A stretch of DNA of 64,000 nucleotides from Patiria pectinifera (Eukaryota; Echinodermata; Asteroidea; Valvatida; Asterinidae). This document shows, piece by piece, positions 42,901 to 54,900 of the stretch. The notes below the pieces were generated by a model, which had not been told where the DNA came from, did no database searches, and worked only from the letters and a program-made list of their open reading frames with translations. How positions within the stretch are numbered: position 1 is the stretch's first letter; each line of letters starts with the position of its first letter. The DNA lies in assembly GCA_029964075.1 (NCBI GenBank), contig CM057150.1:3077717-3141716 (forward strand). The letters are read 5' to 3'. The position numbers and the translations under genes were made by a program.

Positions 42901-45900
42901 ATGTTCTTTGCTTTCCCTGACCCGTTTTCAGGTTCCTGCCAGGAAGGTTACTACTGCCCAATCGGGTCCAGCTCCCGGACCCAGCTCATCTGCACCGTGG
43001 GTAACTACTGCCCGACCGAGTCCGACACGCCAACCGAGTGTCCCGAGGGTACCTTCAATCCCTACGAGGGCCTGATGAACGAGAGCCAGTGCACTCCCTG
43101 TACTGAGGGAAGCTACTGTCAAACTAGAGGTGAGTGTTTGCTTTCTTTTTTTCATGTTTGCTTTCGCCCCTTCACCATGACAATGGACTGTTCCGCCCAC
43201 CTGTATTTTGTGTATATTTCTTACCATGCTTGTGACTGAGTTTGACCAAGCTACGGTGATCACCTGACCAAAAGTTGTGATCTAATAGGTCTCTCTCAAA
43301 TGACATCCCAGCCTACAGATTGTTACTCTAAATATCACCCATTATTATTTATATCAGGCTTCCAGCGGTAAAAGTAAATCAGCGTATTGTATGCTTTCAT
43401 AAAAAGTACCCGGATGGCTACAATAATAAAGTACCCGGTTGACTGCAAAAATATTATTATTGCAGTCATCCGGCATTTTCGCTGGTTCCCGCATGATCAA
43501 GAGCATAGAAAGTCACAGTTGTCAACCACTCAACAGAGCGTAGCGCACGCGCGTACCGTCGAACACGGAATACGCTGCGCACATTCAGCGTGCATGCAGC
43601 GCTCAGAATGCCAGGTATACGCGCACTGTTGTCAACAATTACAGAGGCAGCTTCAAATAGTTTGACAAAAAAGATGAAATGAGGGCAGTGTCTTGAATTG
43701 TATTTCTTGCGGATCAAGTCAGTTTAAAATTTCCTTCCAAAGCAGGCAATATTTTTCTATTGCCTGCACACACAGTAGACAACAATTGCGCTACCACTTG
43801 AAGCTGTCAGTATTTTTGTGTCACCAGCAAAGTGGAATAGTCTTATATTGCACCATCCATTGCAGTGGATATTTGTATATCACCTGCTCAGTGAAAGTGT
43901 CGTAATGTACCACTCATAGCAGTCAATAGTCTGTTACCAGGATAGATGAGGACTATGCCACTATAGCTATTGTTAATAGTTAAATGCACAGTGGAAGGGT
44001 GTTACTGACCATTTGCAGCAGTCAGTAGTTGTCATGTTACCTTTAATTTGTTTCTTCAGGTCTTGAATACCCAACCGGACCCTGCGAGCCACGCTACTAC
44101 TGCCCGCCAGGTCAGAGTTCACCCAGGCCCTACGACTACAACTGCACCATCGGTCACTACTGCCCCCTCAACTCATCGGAGCCCATCCCCTGCGCCAATG
44201 GAACCTACATGAACCAGACTCATGCCGAGGAGTGCTTTGTCTGCCCAGAAGGATGGTAGGAATCCAATTCATGATAGTCAGATAAACCACAAGGGAAAAA
44301 CCGATAAGTGTACTCAGTTTGTTTCCTTTTTTTAACTTTAATTCCACAAAACAGAAAAGTTAAAAACTGCAAAGCCATTGTGCAGTAAGTAAAAAGTAAC
44401 GTCAGTCACAAGCCAATATGGCACATCAGGCCAGTGTTTATCTCTGGTTTCCTTGGCATGAAACGACTGAGAACATTTTTATTCCCCTTGATTGGATGCC
44501 AGTCCATCCCACGTTACTCCCAGCTAATGTTGGTGCCCATATGTACTCTTGGGTGGAGAAAGGCAAGTAGGGGTAAGGTGGCTTGCCCAAGGACACACAT
44601 ATGGCCAGCAGTTGGATTCGAACCCCTGACCGTCAGATCATGACTCACGAACCCTAATCTCTAGGCCACATAGGACAAAACACAATTTTCAAAGTGGAGT
44701 ATCTCCTGGTTTTGTCTTGTTTTCCAGGTACTGTGTCCTGGGCAACCTTGTTGATGTGTGCCCCATGGGATACTGGTGCCCAGAGGGTACCGGTTTTGAC
44801 TGGCAACCCTGCCCGCATGGCACCTTTGGCAATGAGACGGGCCTGTCGTCCATGGATCAGTGCGAGCAGTGCCTGGGAGGCTTCTACTGTGACCAGTTGA
44901 GAGCCACCAGTATCACTGATAGCTGTGATCCAGGTAAGGGGAAGGGGCAATTGTCGGGTGTGGTCATGAAGTTTATAGGGAGGAGGAAAGGTTGACAATT
45001 GGAACACTTGAGTGTTTCTGCTTGGAACAGATTAAGAGTGTTTGATGTTCAACAGAAGTATGTTAGCCATTGTTCATCAGTGTTGCAGTTAAGTTACTCG
45101 AGTCAAGTCTTAATCTCGAGTCACTTGGGTCAAGTCAGAGTCTAACTCTCGAATCATTTGATTCAATCCAAGTCTGAGCCTCGAGTCAGTTGGTTCAAGT
45201 CCGAGTCCAAGCATCGAGTCATTTGATTCTATTGTCAACATCGGAAGTATGGTCCGGTACGGTCTGTGTGCTTAACATTCTTTTTGTGCCACTAACGTCA
45301 AGTCCGAGTCATGATGGTCGAGTCTTAGTCCAATTGTGTAACTTTTTTCAATGTGAATCGAGTTGAGTCAGAGTCACTGAAATCATGACTTAAGACAGAC
45401 TTGAGTCTGAGCCCTAGACACAAGTCCAAGTCCTAGACTAGAGTCCTAACTCGAGTCCAAGTCCTAGACTTGAGTCCTATTAACTCGAGTCTGAGTCCTA
45501 GAATCAAGTCCTAAAACACTGGACGTGTTACTCCCTTGGCATTTTAACTAGAAGCCTTCTTGAATCCCCTGCAATCTGCAATTAGTCAGAAAACCTATGG
45601 CATGTTCTTGTACTTCAGCTTCCATAGCACATTCAGTCCCTTGTAAAGTAAACTGCATACAAGGTGCTGCCATCCCCAATCCAACAAATCCTCCAAAACC
45701 ATCTGATGGATTTCAAAACAGATGTATGAAGTTTGGGGTTGGGAAAATTACATAAATTGATCGATTTTCAATTTTGGTTTTTCCTTCTCCCAAGGCTACT
45801 ACTGTACCTACGGCGTGGACCGCGCCCAGCCCGACGACCTCTCCCCGGCCCTGATCAACGGGACCTGCCAACTCCCCGGCGGGTACACCGGGGTGGGAGG

Positions 45901-48900
45901 GGTGTGTCCCGTGGGTCACTACTGCCCCGAGGGATCCCCGATGCCTATTGCTTGTGAAGCAGGCAGTTACGCCAATGTCACGGGCCTGGCTGCATGCTTG
46001 GATTGCCCCGAGGGTTACTACTGTCTTGAAGGTAAGCGTGATTTCAAAAAGTTACTGTTGTATAATGAATATTTGTGACCATGGATGCTACTATCCCGAA
46101 GGTAAGCATGATTTTATAAAAATCGTTGTTATACAGGGTGGTCCAAAAACCAGAATGGCATACCTCCACTAGTTTGAGACTCAAACCACCTGTACCAAAT
46201 GATGGAGAATCCTTTTAGAAGAATGATGATACTGAAATCTGCCGATTTGGTCCAATATCTTTTGCTGCCGAGCCTGTTTTCTTTCATGTGGGTATTATTA
46301 AATAACAATCCCTCTGTCAATTACAATTCAAGTCAAATTCCTGGCGCGGTTTAGTAATTAATGAGGAGAAAAATGACCTCCACCTTGCTTCACAAACTAG
46401 GCTCTAGAACAAAAACTACTGGACCAAATCGGGCGATCTTGGTTTAATTTTTCTTCTAAAAAGGTTCTCCATGCATCGGTATATGTGGTTTGAGTCTTTG
46501 GGAAGGGGGATTCCCGGTTTTTGTTGCTGATACACATACAAACTATGTACAAGTGTCTTTTTTTCTTGTGGTTTGGCCCCCTAATTTTTACTGTGCCCCC
46601 CCCCCCCCTAATGTGCCCGGAGCTGGCGATTGGCCTAGCTATATAGTACTTAAAGTGAAGTATGCTTGTATAAACTCCACCAGCTTACTGTTTGTCACAC
46701 AATCTTAAATTGATGCAAACAGTTTTGCAGTCAACTTTTGCACATTTTGTACCCAACAGAATCCATTTCCTATGACGACAAGCCCTGCCCGATGGGTCAC
46801 TACTGCCCGCTGCGGACTCCGTCCATGTACCAGTTCCCCTGCCCGACAGGAACGTACTTCAACTCCACACATGCCACGGCGCAGAGTGACTGCTTAGGCT
46901 GTCCCGGCGGCTGGTACTGTCAACTGGAAGGGTTGGATGACCCGACGGCTAGATGCAGTCCAGGTAGGTTGCTGCTGGTGTTTGAAGGATATTCCAATAA
47001 TGCCATGATGATATTTTACAGATATATGGTTAATATTGCCTGTTTTATTATGAGACTATTCAAATGTGTGATTGGAAGGGCTGGACAACCCCCACGGCTA
47101 GATGAAGTCCAGGTAGTCTGAAGCAGATATTCCAGGGATATTCAACTGATATTTTGATATTCTGTAGATATTCCATGGATACTGAAGGTTGCTGCCTGTG
47201 CTATTACCAGGATATTCCACTTTTATTTTGATAATATTGTGTAAATATTCAATGGATTCTGTAGACTGCTGCCTATGCTGACATTAAGATATTTGACTGA
47301 TATTCTCCAGATAAGCTGAAGCACTGTAGACTGCCAGTATTCTATTCAAATATATTTTCCATTATTCTCTACTGATAGTCTAAAAATGATTAGTAAATTG
47401 TTTCTGAAATAATTTTCATCACCTGTTTTCCTTGGCTAACTTGTCTGTAGATTTTGAGATCATCTGCAGATGTTCAATAGATTTTCTAATTTCTGTACAC
47501 TCTAAAATTTTTGTCATTATCAGTCATCAGCATTTTAAAGTTTTTCTATCTGTGATTTCTTTTAAAGTATGTTGTAGAAGTCTTTGTTTCCGTCGATATC
47601 CTACAGTTGTTCAGAGGTTTTACATCCAAATCCGATTCAAGACAGTTGTCTCTGTCATATTTTGTTTGTCTGTTCAGTCTTCATGTGTGGCTCATTTGAC
47701 AAAATCATCTGTTTATACCCTCGATTACAGGTTGGTACTGCTCTGTAAATGCCACGATCGCCATGGACGCGACCCACGGCGGCATGTGCCAGCCTGGCTT
47801 CTACTGCCCGGAGGGATCCTACCGCATGCTGGAGTGTGACCCAGGAACATACTGTCAGACACCGGGCCTGGATGCACCCACGGGCAACTGCACTGCCGGT
47901 GAGTAGAGATCTTGGGAGCAAGTTCAATCAGACAATTGTCAAGATGCAGTCATGAAACCTCTTGATCCTGGCTACCTGCTGTGCATTGTGATTGTAACAG
48001 CACTGCGAATTTGCAACCGGCATGGACAGACTGGTCCTGAAAAGTCAACTAGACTAGTCCCAACTATCGTTGAATAACAAGTGTTCCATCTGAGGTAGTC
48101 GAGCTATGGTTAAATATAGTTTCTGATCAAAGTTCTTGGATGTGTGCTTGTGGTCTTCTTTAATGCCTCTATGGTAAGTTCTTGTTTAAGCCCTGGCTCT
48201 TTTGACATTGGATGGAAAAAAATCTTCCTTGCGTCCTGCACAATACTAACAGGCTTAATCTACACTTGGTCTTTTTAAGGGTTCTACTGTACACTGAGTG
48301 CCAACGACTCCTCCCCGACGGACGGTTTGACCGGCGACATCTGCCCGAAGGGTAACTACTGTCCTATAGGGTCGGCTGAGCCCCAGCCCTGCCCAACAGG
48401 GACGTTCCTGAACAGCACCCAGAACGACGCGTCTGAGGATTGCCAGGCCTGCACGGAGGGGATGTTCTGTCCCGGTAACGGGCTGGACCTGCCCGAGGGT
48501 CCCTGCGACGTGGGCTACTACTGCCCCAGCGGGCAGAACGTCTCGGCTCCACCTGACTACAGGTATGAGACTACTCACAAACTAAACACAGTCTGGGAAA
48601 CCTGCAAAAGCCTGAGTTTAATTTCTAGGGAATATGCTTGTTAGATATTCCTTTCTAGACTTAAAAGTCATGAAAAATTGACATGTGTCTCGTAAAAATA
48701 AAAACATGGTATCTTTTTACCTCGCTTTTTTTCTGGAATGACATTTTTGTTTTGGAGGTGTTATTGTGAACGGCTTGGACATTTTTTTGGTGAGAATCCA
48801 GTGTGAACCCTGGAATGTTGAATGAAATGAAAAAAAAATGCCAAGACCCCTCGCAGTTTACAAATATTCTTCACAATCCTAGTCCTAATCCTAGTCCTTC

Positions 48901-51900
48901 TTGTAAAGTGACTACAACGATTGTTCATGGTAGTGACGTCCATTTTCAATGTAACATGAAAGCTTTGAGTCCTAGCTTAATCTTTGTCAAAAGCAAGGTG
49001 AAAAATGAAAATGGCAAACATCACTGTAGAGATAGAGATGTGTCGAAATAGAAGAAGGAAAAAAATGGGTTAGGATAATGTAAAAAAAATTCTCTGTACC
49101 TGTGTTTGATGTGATCGCAGATGCCCAGCAGGCTACTACTGTGAGGTTGGCTCGGCTGAACCAACTCGCTGCCGAAACGGCACCTACAACAACGAGACAG
49201 GTCAAGGGTCGTGCCTGCAGTGCCCGGCGGGGTACTTCTGCGACAGCACGGAGGAACCCGTGGTGCAGTACAATGAGACCAACGTGTGCCCCATGGGATA
49301 CTACTGCCCAGAAGGGACACGCTACGCCACTGAGTATCCATGCCCGATTGGGACCTTCAATAACTTCACAGGTGAGTTCTGGGAAATCCAACATTAACAC
49401 TCAAAGTGGGAAGTCAATATTCAGAGCAATACCCCTTAAAACCCTGCAGGTCAGTTTCAGGTGAAGGGATATGAAGTTTTAAAGTAATTTGGTCACACAG
49501 AGAGTTACTGCACAAGTAAAACATCACTGCGGATTGCAGTAAAGTATGAACGAATCTGCCTGCTTGTATTTGATTTTATAATTCTGACTCCTTAATGCAG
49601 TCATCCTCCAAGAGTGATTATGAATAGCAAACTAATAAAACATCATTTGAAGTCTTTTTTAATGATACTTGAATGGTAAATTGCAAAGTACGGAGGTAAC
49701 AGGGACGGGGAAAAGTGTCACATTTTGGACTCCAAATTTGTAGAGTTAAAACCAAAGTCTGCTCTTTTTACTGCATATGAAAGCAACAAAAATTTGTCAA
49801 AGTGTCCGTATTAAGAAATGTGTTCACAACTGTTTTCTTTGATCGTTTTTTAGCATTATGTATTGCTAGTCATGTCAGTTGCATGGTTGTCTGATCAATT
49901 GGTACTTTGCCATTTTAATGCACAGGTCGGCAGGATGTGAACCAGTGCATCGGCTGCCTGGGTGGGTTCTACTGCCCTCTGACGGGCATGTCGTACCCCG
50001 TTGACCAGTGTGCGGCCGGCTACTACTGCAGGGAGTATGCCGAAACGTCAACTCCTGAACAAGGTTAGTGCTAACCACAGACTTTCACGCTTACGATCAC
50101 CATTCTTTGCTAACAGCACAAGCAGGAAAAAAAATCTGTGCTAATGTAAGGAGGAGAAATCCACATATTTAGTTTTTTACTTAATTGCACTTGAGTAGAT
50201 TTAGCTCCCCCTGTGTATCTAATTTTTGAAGCAAAACACACCCCTGTGTGGTATCCCCTGTGGTTGTCATCATGTAACAACATAGACTCCTGAGTAGATA
50301 AGAGTAGTTCCCCCCTAGTGTTACATAAGACAAAGGAATGTCCCCATCCTAGTGTGCTCTGTGCCCCTGAAGATATAGAGTACACTGACCTTGTCAGCAC
50401 AGAATTCTTATTTACGGGATGTAAGCATGCGCAAAAGCCAAAGGTCCTCACTTGAAAACATTTGAAATATGCTTAACATACATACGGAACCTTTTGCTAC
50501 ATGCGCCCAAAAAATTGGCTCATGTTGGTTATTGAAGTATTACTCTACAAATTTTGAATAATCGGCGGCTCGACAATAATTCTGTTCTCCTCAGGTAGGC
50601 AAGTTCCCATCCACAATCTGCTCACAAGGCGGAACTGCTTGTGCCTAGAATAAAAACCTTCTTTTTTTCAGAGGGGTTGCAGATGCCCCCAAAAAGAAGA
50701 AAGAAAAAAAAGAGGAGTTTATTTGGATGGTCAGAATAAAACATACAAATTAAAAAAATTCTTTGAAAAAAAAAGCGAATTTGGTGAAAAGCAAGGGAGT
50801 TGCAATTTTAATTTCCTACTCCATGTTTTCACTAGGGGAGCAAGCCAACGAGTGCCCCCAGGGTCACTACTGCGAGGTGGGCACGGCTAACCCCACCCCC
50901 TGTCCCAAGGGAACCTTCAGTGATGAGTACCAGCTAGAGAAGGAAGCTGACTGTGAGCTATGCCCGGCTGGGGAGTACTGCGCTGAGGTGGGCAAGAACT
51001 TGACCAGCGGGCCTTGCGAACAGGGGTAAGGCATCTATGCATTGAAAGAACTTTTGTTCTTTATTGATAAGGAGGCTTTTTTGACTCCAAATTTTTCCCA
51101 CAAAAAACTGGAATTACTTTCTGTAAGCATTGGACAAAATTGATAACTTTGATTTTTACTGTTTATACTCTGTTATGTCACACATCCGTTCATATGCAGT
51201 ATTTTAAGTACGTTATTAAAATTCTTACCAATTTAGCTCATTTGCTCTCCATTTTGAGCAGGCAATATCGACATTCCTTGGGAAAAAAGAGTGACTTCTT
51301 TTTGCCAAAAGTAACATATCTTTTATAGCATGTAAAGTGGAAGCGTTGACTCAGTTCAGTCTAGAATTCCCGAGTAAGTTTAAAGAGATACTTCAAAAGA
51401 TTTAAGGTCCGGATTTCAAACTGAAATTGGATCAGTGGTATCAGCCTGTTGCTTAATGCGTTTGGTCTCTGTATGTGTTGATTTCAACACCTTTTCTTCC
51501 AACACTACGATGAATACATACCTAGTGTGCAATTTTTTTCCCGTTATCTGCAGTTACTACTGTCTGCTCGGCTCCTGGGACCCACGCAACACCACCTGCC
51601 CGGCAGGCAGCTACTGCGAGACTGGTTCCGGCCTCCCCGAGCCCTGCCCCCTGGGCACCTACAGCGATGCGGAGACCCGCTGGAACGTGTCACAGTGCGG
51701 ACCCTGCGACGAAGGATGGTTTTGCAACCAGACAGGTACTTCATGAAACAAACTTAATTCTGTTGTTGACTTTTGTTAATAAATTAGAATATTATTGAGC
51801 ATTGTTATTCTTTGATGGCACCTAAAATGGAACACCTGTGTTATTGAGTATTAGAAAACTCTCCCTTGCATAAGTGCTTCTGAATTAGCATTATACAGCA

Positions 51901-54900
51901 TTTCGTTTTTTATCGCCTTGAAAATAATTGATTTATTGAGGAGATTTAACAGTCCTTTGGCACCATTTTAAAAATTTTTAATGGTAAACTTAATTGCATT
52001 TATAGTAACACTTATTAATACATTTAAAAGTATTAAGGTCCAGGAACATTAGCATGATAGACTGTTTTGCATTAGCAAGATGTACAGTGAGCATTTCGTT
52101 TATTGGCACAATGTTATCAATTTCATTACTGTTTATTCCCCCACAGGTCTAATTGCCCCAGTTGCTGAATGCGACCCCGGCTTCTACTGCCCAGAGGGCC
52201 AGAGCGTACCCAACCCCACGGAGTACCCATGCCCAATTGGGCTCCACTGCCCCCAGGGTAGCCCACTGCCCGTCCCCTGTCAGCCGGGGACGTTCACCAA
52301 CCTCACCCAGCAGGCAGAGTGCCTGGTGTGCCCCGAGGGGTACTACTGCGTACCCGAGGAGGTCATTGAAGGTATGTTAAAACATTAACACATGTACTAC
52401 ATTGTATTACATTGTGTTACATTGTATTACATTGTATTCATTCTCTGATCAAGCCATAAAACCACACAGTGCTGGGGCAATTTTTGGCGAAACAGGGAGT
52501 AACAGGCAGGGACTTATGGGTTAATATTGTCTTGTGTATGAACCGAACTTCAAAACATGTGTGACCATAATAAGTTGCTTTTGAAAAGGAACCTTTTAAG
52601 AATCTTCTTAATTCTTCAATAAAGCATTCTGAATAAAACCAATTTAAACTGTTAAAAGCTGTTCGACGTAGCAGAAGTCAGAATGATAAAAATGTTTCAG
52701 AACTAATAAAGCAAGGGGAAACGGGTACAAAAGTAAGCCATTGCTAAAACATTTTCAGTTGATTTTTAGTTGCTTACATCAAACATGACCAAAGCATTAA
52801 TTACTATTTTCCTTCGTATTATTTTCATATCACTAAGTTTGACATCCTGATGAATGTGTTTCTATTATGCAAGATTTTATTTAAGGGCCTGTAACTTGAA
52901 AATAGCTGATGTACTTTGAAATTGATTTTGTTTTTGTTGAGTTGAATCACATATATTGACATCAAGCGGCAGGAGGGTTGTTGTTTTTATTATATTTTTA
53001 TTTTATTATATTGTCTTGTAGGGAATTCCTCATCTGGTTTCAACCTGTGCCACCAAGGCTTCTACTGTCCAGCTGGCACTGGTATGAACTGGACGGCCTG
53101 CCCGCCGGGGACCTACGGGGGACGCCTCGGTCTGAAGGACGAAACGGAATGCACTAGCTGCCCAGGTAGGCAGAAAACTCCATATTCTAACCCCAAAACA
53201 AGTATATATCCAACTAAAAAAGCACATAATCCATGTTATTCTCTGTCGCAGTGTTAGAATTCAGTTATACGTACTTTATTTATTTGTAGAAAACACTTTT
53301 CCACTTCAATTTGAAAATCTTATCTGGAGTTTTTGCAACGGCATTTTCCATTTCGAAGTTTTTATGTTGAGATGTTGTTAATTTTTTTTGAAAGACATGT
53401 TATGTTCTTTTTGTGTGTGCGTTTCTCTTTCAATCTTTTTGAGGATGTCTTTTTTCCAACAGTTGAAAAGCATGCAAAATACTGAACCCTGTTTTCTGTA
53501 GTTTCTTTACTTTTTTACCACACAGATCCCATTAACGTTGGTGAATGCGTGTCATGAAAAGTATCCAATTCCAAAATTCATATACTTCCATTTTGAATTA
53601 AGTTTTTGATTTCATGATTTGTTGATTTCATATTATGATGATGCCCAGTTGTAATTGATTATTTGATTTTCTCCACCACAGGTGGTCAGTACTGTGACGG
53701 CATCACCCTAGTCGCTCCAACCAATTCCTGCAGTCCTGGCTACTTCTGTACCTCACGGGTCGACCGGCCCAACCCAACGGCATTCGTCAATGATTCCTGC
53801 ACTTATGAAGGTATATTTGCTACCACCTTTTGCTTGTTGCTGACAATTTGTACAGTTTTTTCACTCTAAAAACCTTCGCAATTCCTATACTTTGGCACTT
53901 GGAAAACATTTAAAAATCTATATTTGTGGATTTGTGGACTGATTCGAAGTAGTCCTGACTCCTAATCAGGTCATCCGAGTTGAAAACCTGGAGAGTATTT
54001 TTGTCTTGTTCTCATTTGTGAGGCCTTCTGGTAATATGAGATAGAACTGGGCAGAAAATGAGGGTTTGTGGGTATTAGGAAAGAGAATACAATTCTCCTT
54101 TCAATACTGTTTGTGGTACTTCAATCGGGCATTTCATTGACAAGTCATTGCTGTTTAAAGTTTGCATTTATCCACATGTCAAAAAAGTAACATACTGAGA
54201 AAAAGGCCAAGACAGTTTGAGTTTTGTACTAGAATTTTAACATATGTGTAAATTTATCTCCATAGCCACGGCTTGTGCTTAGTTCTGTCTCATTTCTCAC
54301 AAGACGTTTGGTTTGGCGTAGATATGTGTGTAATGGACCAATCAGAACCGTTTGGGGCAAAATATTCACCTGCTGGTCAGTATCAGACTTCAAATGGCTC
54401 GCCACAATAATCTCCCATTTGGAGTCTGTGTTCAGACTTCGTCGCATTGATTTTACCAAGTGAAAGTCAATATTCATCTTTTCTTGCAAGAATATTTTTG
54501 TTCTTCAGGGTTTTAATTTTTTTTTCTCTCTTTTCATTTTTTGTTTGTTCAGGTGAACACACCGGTTATGGCGACATCTGCCCCCTGGGCCACTTCTGCG
54601 TGGAAGGTTCCATGTACCCAGATGGGTGCAATGCAGGGACGTACCAAGATGAGGAGGGGCAGGACTCCTGCAAAATATGCCCCGCTGGCTACTATTGCCT
54701 GGTCAATGCAACCACGTTTGTGTGAGTAGTTGTCTTTTGTTGGCTGTATAATGATGATAAAGAATGTAACGTCCTAAGTGTTTATGTATTTATGTCTGTA
54801 ACATGAGGTCCTGATGTGACATCACGGCAACAGCGCCCTCTGTTGTCTGGAAGTAGAATAGATATGGTGAATCATGCAAACATTTTATTTCAATAAAGGT

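Noticed and set aside
46032..46101. Extended exon 46 reaching the second GTAAGC donor
   Set aside because: The 70-nt extension contains in-frame stops and shifts the frame, and the first donor joins exon 47 correctly.
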